A stretch of 64,000 nt of DNA from Planctomycetota bacterium (GTDB taxonomy: Bacteria; Planctomycetota; UBA1135; UBA2386): positions 248,001 to 312,000 of the forward strand of contig JADJPQ010000009.1 of the NCBI GenBank assembly GCA_016713175.1. Direction: 5' to 3'. A program made the position numbers and the translations under genes. Positions 44,343 to 51,808 of this stretch are shown one piece after another (positions within the stretch are counted from its first letter, which is position 1; every line of letters starts with the position of its first letter). The notes below the pieces were generated by a model, which worked only from the letters and a program-made list of their open reading frames with translations, did no database searches and was not told the origin of the DNA.

Positions 44343-44371
44343 TTCTTATCGATGCGACCGAGCGAACACAA
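44343..44371 (-). promoter_or_regulatory. Promoter of tRNA-Arg (and probably the M61 gene)
   Basis: On the minus strand TTGTGT (44366-44371), a 17-base spacer and TAAGAA (44343-44348) precede the tRNA 5' end by about 15 bases. This is a sigma70-like arrangement. No separate promoter fits between the tRNA and the M61 gene. Confidence 0.5.
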
Positions 44372-44548
44372 CCCGTTCTTGCGGTTGTTGGCGACACGCT
44401 ACGGCAACCCGGCGTCCCGCATCGGCCGGACTTCACAACTTGGCACCGCGGGGGGTTGTCGTTTGCCCGTTCCCACGGTTGGATATGCGGTGTGGTCCTT
44501 GAAACCTGGACCAACGGTGTGCCTATTCACCGAGGCATCTGTTTTCCC

Positions 44549-45436
44549 ATGTCGCAACGAGCGGTCACGGTTCTGGTCGCTGCCTGCCTCGCTGGCGCAT
44601 TTTGCAGCCAGCTGGGTTCGCCGCGCGGTCAAGTCCTGGAGGCGGACCCCCCAGAAGCTTTCCGGGACAGCGACTTCGATTTCCTGCCAGACGACATCGA
44701 ATGGGCGGTGCTGACCGACGCGCTGCGCCCGGACACCGACGGTGATGGGGTCGGTGACTTTGTCGAGGTCGTGCAACGCGGTTCACCGCGGGCTGTCGGT
44801 GCGCCGCGGCCGGCGGACCACGAGATGCGGATCATCGTCACCAGCTCGAGTTCACCCCTTTTGGGTGACGAGACCTGGCTGCACCTGTTGTTCCGGTTCG
44901 TCGATCAGCCGTCGTCGATGACGTCGTTCCGATCCTGGATCGAGTTCGGTTTGGCTCCTGGACTGCAGATTCCGCTCGACTCACTGGCGAGCGGTGGTGT
45001 CGTGTTCCGGTCTCGTTCGGTGCCGACCGAAGGCGAGCTGGTGTCGGTGTCGGTGCCGTTGGTCTCGTCCGCGACACTGAACCTGCTGTTGCCGTGCACG
45101 ATCGTTGCTGAGGCTGGTTTCGGCACTCGTACGGTGCGGCATGGCGTGAAGTTGTTCGACCTGAACGGCACGACTGCGACTCTGGTGCCTTGGGACGATC
45201 GCTTCGCCGTCCAGACGTTGGCACCGTCACCATCCGAGCCGGGGTCCGACCCCAACAAGGTCTGCGTCCTGAGCCTCAGACCGGTGAGCGTGACTCCGGG
45301 CGGAATCGCCTTCGAAGTCGACGACGCGGATTGTGTCGACTGCAACGACCTGGAATGCGGTCAGGCGTGCGCGGACACCGAAGGCTGGGTGTTCATCGTC
45401 CCTGGCGGTCTGGGCACCATCACTGGCGGCGGCTGA
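44549..45436 (+). CDS. Exported protein with calcium-binding-type repeat, unknown
   Basis: This 295-residue protein has a signal peptide (VTVLVAACLAGAFCSQLGS). A Ca-binding thrombospondin type 3-like region is near residues 38-72: DSDFDFLPDDIEWAVLTDAL and RPDTDGDGVGDFVE. The rest is a beta-rich extracellular segment. Late Cys residues (CVDCNDLECGQACADTEG near 268-285) could form disulfides. It ends in a Gly-rich tail. ATG 44549 is chosen as the start of the signal peptide. It lies just upstream of an ECF sigma gene and could be part of the same operon or its target. Product function not recognised. Confidence 0.55.
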   Translation: MSQRAVTVLVAACLAGAFCSQLGSPRGQVLEADPPEAFRDSDFDFLPDDIEWAVLTDALRPDTDGDGVGDFVEVVQRGSPRAVGAPRPADHEMRIIVTSSSSPLLGDETWLHLLFRFVDQPSSMTSFRSWIEFGLAPGLQIPLDSLASGGVVFRSRSVPTEGELVSVSVPLVSSATLNLLLPCTIVAEAGFGTRTVRHGVKLFDLNGTTATLVPWDDRFAVQTLAPSPSEPGSDPNKVCVLSLRPVSVTPGGIAFEVDDADCVDCNDLECGQACADTEGWVFIVPGGLGTITGGG

Positions 45437-45457
45437 ACACGCGAGAGTCGCCATCGG

Positions 45458-46141
45458 TTGCAGATCCAGGGAACCCGCCAAGGCCCTGCGGACGTCGATC
45501 ACCACGTGGAACTGGTTCGAGATCCGGATGCCGAACTGGTCGCCGCCTGCCGTCACCCCGAGTCGGACGGTTTCGAGGTGGCTTTCGAGGCTCTGTACAC
45601 GCGTTATCGGGACCGCGCCTATTCGATCGCGCTGCGAGTCACCGGTTCATCCGCCGACGCCATGGACGTCGTCCAGGAGGCGTTCGGGCTGATCTTCCGC
45701 AAGTTGGACGGGTTCCGCTCGGACGCTCTCTTCAGCACCTGGTTGTTTCGGATCGTGGTCAATTGCAGCATCGATCATCGCCGTCGCGAACGGGTCCGGA
45801 CCCGCGTTGCGGAATCGGTCGACGAACATGGACTCGATCCGGAGGACCTGGCGGCCGGACCCCTGGAGGCGGCCGCCACGATTGAGCTCGCCGACCAGGT
45901 GCAGCACGCGATCCGGATGCTGAGCCCAAAGCTCAGCAGCATCCTGGCGCTGCGTTACCTGGAGGAAATGAGCTACGAACAGCTTGCTGCCACGCTCGGG
46001 TTGTCGCTCGGGACCGTGAAGTCGCGTCTGGCGCGCGCCCACCTCGCTCTCGAAAACGTCGTCCGTGAACACTTCCCGCAGCTCGACCTGGGCGCGGCAG
46101 CTGATTTGACCGGTGGTAACGTGGAAGGCGGTGCTGCATGA
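45458..46141 (+). CDS. ECF-family RNA polymerase sigma factor
   Basis: This 227-residue sigma70-family ECF protein has region 2 near residues 40-110 (FEALYTRYRDRAYSIALRVT, DVVQEAFGLIFRKLDGFR, FSTWLFRIVVNCSIDHRRRE). Region 4 is near 145-205 (LSPKLSSILALRYLEEMSYE, followed by QLAATLGLSLGTVKSRLARA). The N-terminal extension of about 35 residues precedes region 2. TTG 45458 is uncertain and GTG 45506 is an alternative. The stop overlaps the next gene by four bases (ATGA), so the sigma and its putative anti-sigma are coupled. Confidence 0.9.
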   Translation: MQIQGTRQGPADVDHHVELVRDPDAELVAACRHPESDGFEVAFEALYTRYRDRAYSIALRVTGSSADAMDVVQEAFGLIFRKLDGFRSDALFSTWLFRIVVNCSIDHRRRERVRTRVAESVDEHGLDPEDLAAGPLEAAATIELADQVQHAIRMLSPKLSSILALRYLEEMSYEQLAATLGLSLGTVKSRLARAHLALENVVREHFPQLDLGAAADLTGGNVEGGAA

Positions 46142-46734
46142 GTTCCGTTCGTCCGGATATGTCCCCGGAGTGTCGGCGCATTCTGGCCGAGCTGCCGGAG
46201 AGCCTCGTCGCGCTGGAGATGCCTGGGCACGCCCGGATCTGCGTGAGCTGCGCGGCCCGATGGCAGGCCGCGTGCAGGTTGGCGGGCTGGCTGCGCCAAC
46301 GACCGCCGATTCCGGATGCCCTGCTGGGTCCGGCTGGCTTTGAGGCCGTCGTCGACCGCCTCGTTGCGGAGGCCGAACGGGCGCCGCTTGGGCGGACATT
46401 GGCGACGGTTCTGGTGCAAACGCCGGCCCCAACGACCGAATCAGTGCCGGCGACCGAGTTGTGCCGGCGTCTTCTGGCGACACCGGTTCCAGCCCCGGCG
46501 CAGCTTTGGCCCAGGGTTCGTCATGAAGTGAACCGCCAGGTTGCCGGGCAGCTGTGGCCGATGCGCCGTCTGTGGCTGGCGGGAGTCGCCGGTGCTGCAG
46601 CCTTGGTGTTTGGCCTGCTGGTTCTCGATCGCCAGGGAACCCAAGTGCAGGTGGCAATCGTCTTTGAGGACATGACCGTCGCGCCGGACATCGCTATCAT
46701 GCCGGTGTCCGTGCTGCGGTCGAACCTGCGCTGA
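46138..46734 (+). CDS. Putative zinc-finger anti-sigma factor (membrane)
   Basis: This 198-residue protein has a HxxxCxxC motif, HARICVSCAARW near residues 31-42, typical of zinc-binding anti-sigma (ZAS) domains. It has a single membrane helix near 145-163 (LAGVAGAAALVFGLLVL) and a short periplasmic tail of about 35 residues. Its ATG overlaps the ECF sigma stop. It likely sequesters the upstream sigma factor in the cytoplasm and responds to an envelope signal, perhaps through the following exported protein. Confidence 0.8.
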   Translation: MSSVRPDMSPECRRILAELPESLVALEMPGHARICVSCAARWQAACRLAGWLRQRPPIPDALLGPAGFEAVVDRLVAEAERAPLGRTLATVLVQTPAPTTESVPATELCRRLLATPVPAPAQLWPRVRHEVNRQVAGQLWPMRRLWLAGVAGAAALVFGLLVLDRQGTQVQVAIVFEDMTVAPDIAIMPVSVLRSNLR

Positions 46735-46765
46735 TCGTCCGTTATCCTCCCCGTCCACCCGTTCC

Positions 46766-47890
46766 ATGCTGAGTCCGCGAGCCAAATCCGCGATTGTCCC
46801 GATCTTGTCGGGCTTGCTGGCTGGGGTGGCCATGGCTCCAGTCGGTGTCGGTCAGGCTCCGGTCGTGGCGGCAACGGAGCAGGCGCCGGCCATCCAGCAG
46901 GCATCCGACATCACGTTGGATCTGCTGCAGCGCGTCATGCAAGGGACGCCGTTCCGGGTCCGGCAGGTGCGCCGGTTCTTGCAACCCGACGACACCATGG
47001 TCGGCGTCATCGAGGATCTGACCTGCAACGGCGATCCGACGCAGCCGCGCTTCGACATCGACTTCATCAGCGTGGAGGGAACGGCGCCCTCGCCGCAGGC
47101 GACCGGTCAATGGAGTGCTACCTACGCGACGAACGGTTCGCTGCTGCACGAACACGGCGGCTTCCGGGTCCGTGATCTCCGGGCTGCGCGCATTCACTAC
47201 TCGATGAACCACTTCGGTCGCTCGATGCGGGGTGGCCAACCGGTTTGGTGGGTGGTGATCGCCCCGAACTCGCGGGACAAGGCGAGTTGGGTACTGGCAC
47301 TCGACGAACAGTCCGCATTGCCGGTCTACCAGGCGCAGATCGATCCACGTGGTCGGTTGTTGGGTGAAATCGACGTTCGTCAGTTGAGTCTGACGACTTC
47401 ACCTCAGGCCAGCTGGTGGACGCCGGTGCTGGCCGTCTCCAGGTTCAGTACGGCCGAGGCGGCCAGGGTCGCGATGACCGCGCCGCAAGCCCGCGGGGTC
47501 GGGTCGGGGTTGCTGGTTCCGGCGATCGACCAGGTGATGCCCGAGTATTCTCTGTACCTGGCGCAAGTCACCGCGGATCCGGCGAATGGACAACAGACGA
47601 TGGTACTCGGCTACACCGATGGCATCGATGAGTTCTTCGTGCTGCAGAGTCCCGGCGTCGCCGATCCGTTCGCCGGCCTGCCGGTCGGGACCGCCCGCCC
47701 GACGACCAAGGCTAGCGGTCCGATCCGTTCCGACCGTGAGATGGCGATCGCGCGGTACGAGGATTCGAGCCTGCGCGTGTATCTGTTCCAGCGGAACAGC
47801 GTAATGGTCCGGATCGCCGGCAACGGCAGTCTGGTGCGACTGAACGACGTTGCGCTCCGGATCGCCCAGCAGGCAGTCACCGGCGTATGA
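46766..47890 (+). CDS. Exported protein in the sigma/anti-sigma operon, possible RseB-like sensor
   Basis: This 374-residue protein has an N-terminal signal-like hydrophobic segment (residues 10-30). It has no clear domain by eye. The beta-rich middle (QVRRFLQPDDTMVGVIEDL near 67-85, FDIDFISVEG near 95) recalls LolA/RseB-type lipoprotein-binding folds, but only weakly. It follows the anti-sigma gene by 31 bases and is on the same strand, so a role in signalling to that factor, as RseB does for RseA, is an inference from context. A TATCCT 18 bases before ATG 46766 may be an internal promoter. Confidence 0.5.
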   Translation: MLSPRAKSAIVPILSGLLAGVAMAPVGVGQAPVVAATEQAPAIQQASDITLDLLQRVMQGTPFRVRQVRRFLQPDDTMVGVIEDLTCNGDPTQPRFDIDFISVEGTAPSPQATGQWSATYATNGSLLHEHGGFRVRDLRAARIHYSMNHFGRSMRGGQPVWWVVIAPNSRDKASWVLALDEQSALPVYQAQIDPRGRLLGEIDVRQLSLTTSPQASWWTPVLAVSRFSTAEAARVAMTAPQARGVGSGLLVPAIDQVMPEYSLYLAQVTADPANGQQTMVLGYTDGIDEFFVLQSPGVADPFAGLPVGTARPTTKASGPIRSDREMAIARYEDSSLRVYLFQRNSVMVRIAGNGSLVRLNDVALRIAQQAVTGV

Positions 47891-47955
47891 CGGTCCCCGA
47901 CGTCAGGTGCTGGCGCCGTCCACCCGCAACTGCCGCTTGACCTGCCCCATGCTCG

Positions 47956-48043
47956 TGGTCGCTTGCTTGCGACCAAGTCCGGCGCCAAGGACGGTTGGCG
48001 TCGCGATCTTGCGACGACCGTCGTCGACCGAGGTCGACCTCGG
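47956..48043. repeat. Cluster of two matched hairpins and a 16-bp palindrome
   Basis: In the 268-base spacer between 47890 and 48159, TGGTCGC/GCGACCA (47956-47962/47969-47975) and CGTCGC/GCGACG (47999-48004/48011-48016) form hairpins with the same GTCGC/GCGAC stem core and 6-base loops. The perfect palindrome CCGAGGTCGACCTCGG follows at 48028-48043. No T-tract follows, so a simple terminator is unlikely. Confidence 0.65.
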
Positions 48044-48158
48044 GCCTCCAAGCGGCTCGGGGATCCCATCGCACCGGCGGTTCACTTCGCAGCCGCGGTT
48101 GCCACGGAACCTGGCACGCGTGGTGCTCCTGGTTGGCACCAACCCGAACACCGAGACG

Positions 48159-48587
48159 ATGGAATCCAACAACGACAAGTCCAACCAGCCCGAGGCCCTT
48201 GGTTCCGCGGAATACCGCGCGCGACTGACGACCAAGCTGAACTGCCTGATCGCGGTCCTCGAGGTGGCGATCTCCAAGATCTCGAAGAGCATGGATTTGC
48301 CGGGTGCGAACGAGGAGCGGCTGCTGAAGATCCGCAGCAACCTCGAGAACACCCTGTCCATCTGCCACCGCGCCAAGCAGACCCTCGAGCGGACCGGCGC
48401 CACGGCCACGCGTTCGCTGACCAACCGTTCCGCCAACGGTGATCGCGCCAAGATGACCGCGCGCGACTACGTCGAACTGTCGAGCATCGACGAGTATCGG
48501 AAGTTCAAGCGGATGACGCCGATCGCCAAGGGCGAAGTCGAGAGTGTCGACTTCGACGAACTGGCGCGCCGGCTCAGCGACATGTGA
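48159..48587 (+). CDS. Hypothetical cytoplasmic helical protein
   Basis: This 142-residue protein is highly charged and helical. Residues 20-80 (RLTTKLNCLIAVLEVAISKI, then EERLLKIRSNLENTLSICHR) could form a coiled coil. It has no recognisable domain, signal or membrane segment. The C-terminus EVESVDFDELARRLSDM is acidic. ATG 48159 has no clear Shine-Dalgarno. The gene follows a hairpin-rich spacer and is convergent with the TlpA-like gene. Not recognised. Confidence 0.5.
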   Translation: MESNNDKSNQPEALGSAEYRARLTTKLNCLIAVLEVAISKISKSMDLPGANEERLLKIRSNLENTLSICHRAKQTLERTGATATRSLTNRSANGDRAKMTARDYVELSSIDEYRKFKRMTPIAKGEVESVDFDELARRLSDM

Positions 48588-48597
48588 ACCGCGGGGA

Positions 48598-49629
48598 CTA
48601 CTTGCCTTGGCCCGGCGCCTGCAACCGTTGCCGTAGGCGGCCGGCGGTCTCCTCCGAAAGCCCGCTCTCGCGAGCGATCAGCTTGCCCTCGGCATCGAAC
48701 AACAGCAGTGTCGGCAGCGCCGCGAACAGGTGCACCTTGCTGCTGAACGCCAGATCGGCCGCGAACAACGTGTAGCCGATCTTCTGTTCGCTGCGAAACG
48801 CCGTGAGCGCTTCGCGACGCTTGCCGGGATCTCGTGTGCGTTCCATGCAGGCAGCGACGATCTGCAGGCCTGCGTGGTCCTTGCGCAGACCCTCCAGCAG
48901 GGCCGCGGTCCGTCCCGCCTCCTGATCCCAGGTCGTGGTCAGCGCGAGCAACACCGGCTTGCCACGCATCGCTTTGAACGCCACCGGCTTGCCGTCGAGG
49001 TCCTCGGTCTCGAAGTCGAAGCCGGTGTCGCCGTTCCCCGGCATGAAGATCTTGCCGTCCGGAACCTGTTCCTTGGCGACCGCAGCCTTTTCTTTGTCAT
49101 CGTCGCGCTGTTTCTGGGTCGTGTCCGGCTTGTCGAGTTCGAGTGCCTTGCGGATCCAGCCTTCGATCTGGTCCTCGTCACCGTCCTGGAAGCCCACCCG
49201 GGTCTCGTCGTGCACGAGCCCCTTCTTGAACAGCAGCAGCGTCGGGTAACCGCTGAAGCCGGGCACCTGATCGCGCACCGCCGCTTCCCCGATCGCCAGC
49301 GAGTAGGTGATGCGGTTGCCGACAGCGAACTCGCGCACGGTCTCGACCGCCTCGCCACCGCCATCGGCCTGGTAGTTGAACCCCATGATCTCGACGCCGT
49401 GGTGCTTGTAGCGCTCGTACAGGTCGACGAGTTTCGGGATCGCTGCCCGGCATGGCGGACACCAGGTGCCCCACAGGTCGACGATCAGTACGTTGTCCTT
49501 GAACGTGTCCTGGGTGATCGCCTGGCCACCGAGTGTGCGACAGGAGAACGCGAAGTTGGTCAGCTTGGCGGGTTCCTGGGCTGGCAGCGCGGCCAGGCCC
49601 AGCATCAGCACGAAAAGTCGAACGTGCAT
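48598..49629 (-). CDS. Exported dual-thioredoxin-fold (TlpA-like) protein
   Basis: This 343-residue protein has a signal peptide (LFVLMLGLAALPAQ) and two thioredoxin-like folds. The first has the redox motif WCPPC with Cys57 and Cys60 (DLWGTWCPPCR) and a cis-Pro segment GYPTLLLFKKG near residue 137. The second (about 205-335) retains FDFETEDLDGKPVAFKAMRG and LPTLLLFDAEGKL but has TTTWDQEAG where a CxxC would be, so it is redox-inactive. A charged linker (KQRDDDKEKAAVAKE) joins them. The first fold probably reduces periplasmic disulfides. AGAGGA upstream supports ATG 49629. Confidence 0.82.
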   Translation of the reverse strand: MHVRLFVLMLGLAALPAQEPAKLTNFAFSCRTLGGQAITQDTFKDNVLIVDLWGTWCPPCRAAIPKLVDLYERYKHHGVEIMGFNYQADGGGEAVETVREFAVGNRITYSLAIGEAAVRDQVPGFSGYPTLLLFKKGLVHDETRVGFQDGDEDQIEGWIRKALELDKPDTTQKQRDDDKEKAAVAKEQVPDGKIFMPGNGDTGFDFETEDLDGKPVAFKAMRGKPVLLALTTTWDQEAGRTAALLEGLRKDHAGLQIVAACMERTRDPGKRREALTAFRSEQKIGYTLFAADLAFSSKVHLFAALPTLLLFDAEGKLIARESGLSEETAGRLRQRLQAPGQGK

Positions 49630-49740
49630 CGTGGGGATTCCTCTGGCGCCATGATCCCGGTGCCGTCACGGGTTGCAACCCACCCTGCCGCGGAGCTTCA
49701 CCGCAGCATGCCGATTTGCCGATCCAGGAATGGGAGAGGC

Positions 49741-51072
49741 ATGACCACAGCACTGGCAGTCGGAAGGGTGAACCAGGTGGCCAATCGGGCCCGGGTCCAC
49801 GTCGTGGCGAGCGCCGGCAACTTGACGGCGATCGTGGAGAATCTCGGGCGGCTGGGGCACGAGGTCTTCGAGTTCCCCGACGTCGCGACCGCGGCGCAGG
49901 CGGCGCAGGCTGCGGCGCCCGATCTGCTGTTGATCGACCAGGCGGTGGCCAAAGCGATGACCGCACGGCCGGAATGGCCGACCCTGGTGGTCACCGACGA
50001 ACCACGCCACGGCCAGGACGACGGAGGCTTCGGTGTCGTGTCGCGTGGCGCCGGCATCGAGTTGCTGGCGCCCCTGGTCCATCTTGCGATCGAAGTCCAC
50101 CAGCGTGACTTGCGGTTGGCCGAGCTGGAACGGCTGACGGAAGGCATGCGCGACGGCGGGGCCCTGGTCGGCCGCAGTCCGGCCGTGCGGCGGCTGCAGG
50201 GCGTCATGCGACGTGCCGCGGACAGTGATGCGACGGTGCTGATCGAGGGACCGGCAGGCGCTGGCAAGTCGCTGGTGGCGCGGATCCTGCACTGCAAGAG
50301 TCGCCGCGGGCACCGGGCGCTGGTCGTGGTCGACGGCGGGTCCGCGGACGCCGACGGGATGGCCGCAGCGATCGAGCAGGCCCGGGGCTCCACGCTGGTG
50401 ATCGAGGACATCGGTCAGTTGCCGCAGCCGGCTCAGGCACTTGTCGTGCGCCACCTGAAGGAACGTCCGCCGTCCGGTTCACCGGATCAGATCGCGCGCG
50501 TGATCGCGACCACATCGGCGCACCTGCCGGAAATGGTCGCTCGCGGCGCATTCCGCGAGGATCTCTACTACCGCTTGCACGCCCTGCCGATCGTGGTGCC
50601 GTCGTTGCGCGAGCGACCTGAAGACGTTGGCGTGATCGCCAGCGCGATTCTCGACAGCTGCGCGCCTCGCGGCGGGCAACGCCCGGCCGGGTTCACCGCC
50701 ACCGCGTTGATCCTGTTGGAGAGCCTGCCATGGCCGGGCAATGTCGCGCAGCTCGAGAACGTCATTCGCCGGGCTCACGCGCTGGCCGGCGGCGGTCCGA
50801 TCGATCGCGTGCACCTGCTCGGTCCGTCGACCGGACTGGACGCCGATGGTGAACCCCGCGCACGCCGGGCGGCCCCCACCCAGGAAGCCGCCGACGACAG
50901 CGGGGAGATCGGCGAGGACGCGATCCGACCGTTCGACGAGGAAGAACAACGACTGCTGTCTCGCGCACTGCGCGCCACCAAGGGAAATGTCCGGCGTGCC
51001 GCGCAGCTGCTCGCGATCGGCCGGGCGACGCTGTATCGGAAGATCCAGCAGTACAAGCTGCGGCTGCAGTAG
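49741..51072 (+). CDS. NtrC-family-like AAA+ regulator lacking GAFTGA, with Fis-type HTH
   Basis: This 443-residue regulator has three parts. Residues 15-95 look like a receiver domain fold without the phospho-Asp environment (LLLIDQAVAKAM where a receiver has xxDxxMP). The AAA+ domain has Walker A GPAGAGKS at 170-177, a Walker B-like STLVIEDIGQLPQPAQ near 219-234 and the sensor/Arg-finger segment FREDLYYRLHALPIVVPSLR near 271-290. The GAFTGA loop that contacts sigma54 is missing, and the region between Walker A and B is short. The C-terminal Fis-like HTH is near 405-440 (GNVRRAAQLLAIGRATLYRK). GGGAGAGG before ATG 49741 fixes the start. Confidence 0.82.
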   Translation: MTTALAVGRVNQVANRARVHVVASAGNLTAIVENLGRLGHEVFEFPDVATAAQAAQAAAPDLLLIDQAVAKAMTARPEWPTLVVTDEPRHGQDDGGFGVVSRGAGIELLAPLVHLAIEVHQRDLRLAELERLTEGMRDGGALVGRSPAVRRLQGVMRRAADSDATVLIEGPAGAGKSLVARILHCKSRRGHRALVVVDGGSADADGMAAAIEQARGSTLVIEDIGQLPQPAQALVVRHLKERPPSGSPDQIARVIATTSAHLPEMVARGAFREDLYYRLHALPIVVPSLRERPEDVGVIASAILDSCAPRGGQRPAGFTATALILLESLPWPGNVAQLENVIRRAHALAGGGPIDRVHLLGPSTGLDADGEPRARRAAPTQEAADDSGEIGEDAIRPFDEEEQRLLSRALRATKGNVRRAAQLLAIGRATLYRKIQQYKLRLQ

Positions 51073-51086
51073 GCGTCGTCTGCCGG

Positions 51087-51092
51087 TATCCT
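51087..51092 (+). promoter_or_regulatory. Putative -10 element for the pseudouridine synthase gene
   Basis: TATCCT lies seven bases before GTG 51100 with no Shine-Dalgarno. This is a leaderless arrangement; no -35 is clear. Confidence 0.45.
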
Positions 51093-51099
51093 GTCCGGC

Positions 51100-51744
51100 G
51101 TGGCGGCCCCGATTCCCATCGTCCACACGGACGACCACCTGCTGATCGTCGCCAAGCCCGCCGGTCTGCTCACCGTGCCTGCGCCGGGGCGACCGGGGGT
51201 CAATCTGATCGATCGGCTGCGCGGAGAGACTGGCTTGCCAGTCCAGGCCGTGCACCGGCTCGACCAGGACACCACCGGTGCGCTGGTGGTGGCGATCACC
51301 GATGTCGGTCGGGCCGGCCTCGAGACATTGTTCCGAGAGCATCGGATCGAGCGTGTCTACCTGGCTCTGGTGGCGTCCATGCCGTCGCCGGCGGCGGGGC
51401 GCATCGAAGCGCGCCTCCAGGAGGATGACGGGGTCATGCGGGTGGTGCCTCATGGCGGCGAACTGGCGATCACCGAGTACCGCGCACTCGATCGGCGACG
51501 CGCGGGGGTGTTGGTCGAGTGCCGCCTGCACACCGGCAAGCGCAACCAGATCCGCGCCCACCTTGCGGCGCTCGGTTGTCCGCTGGTCGGCGACCGAAAG
51601 TACGGCTACCGCGCTCGCAGCGGCACGGCGCGGTCGCGTTACCTGCTGCACTCCTGGCGACTCGCGTTCACGCACCCGGTGACGGCGACACCGATCTCGG
51701 TGACGGTACCACCGGAGGAAGGCGAGTTGCGCCCCACCACGTGA
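51100..51744 (+). CDS. RluA-family pseudouridine synthase
   Basis: This 214-residue enzyme isomerises uridine to pseudouridine in rRNA or tRNA. It has the family motif HRLDQDTTG at residues 52-60 with catalytic Asp55. Other matches are LLIVAKPAGLLTVPAPG near 14-30 and RLHTGKRNQIRAHLAALGCP near 146-165 with GDRKYG. There is no S4 domain, so it is a short RluA/TruC-like form. Substrate position cannot be told from sequence. Confidence 0.9.
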   Translation: MAAPIPIVHTDDHLLIVAKPAGLLTVPAPGRPGVNLIDRLRGETGLPVQAVHRLDQDTTGALVVAITDVGRAGLETLFREHRIERVYLALVASMPSPAAGRIEARLQEDDGVMRVVPHGGELAITEYRALDRRRAGVLVECRLHTGKRNQIRAHLAALGCPLVGDRKYGYRARSGTARSRYLLHSWRLAFTHPVTATPISVTVPPEEGELRPTT

Positions 51745-51769
51745 CTGCATGAAGTCTTGCTGGCATGGG

Positions 51770-51799
51770 TTGTTGAACACCCTTGCGGACGACTAGAAT
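51770..51799 (+). promoter_or_regulatory. Promoter of the histidine kinase gene
   Basis: TTGTTG (51770-51775), an 18-base spacer and TAGAAT (51794-51799) precede GTG 51809 by nine bases. The -10 is one base from consensus. The transcript would be leaderless or nearly so. Confidence 0.5.
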
Positions 51800-51808
51800 G
51801 GCTGCCCG

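Noticed and set aside
48730..49740. N-terminal extension of the AAA+ regulator by 337 codons
   Set aside because: It is antisense to the thioredoxin-like gene. ATG 49741 has a Shine-Dalgarno and starts the receiver-like domain.
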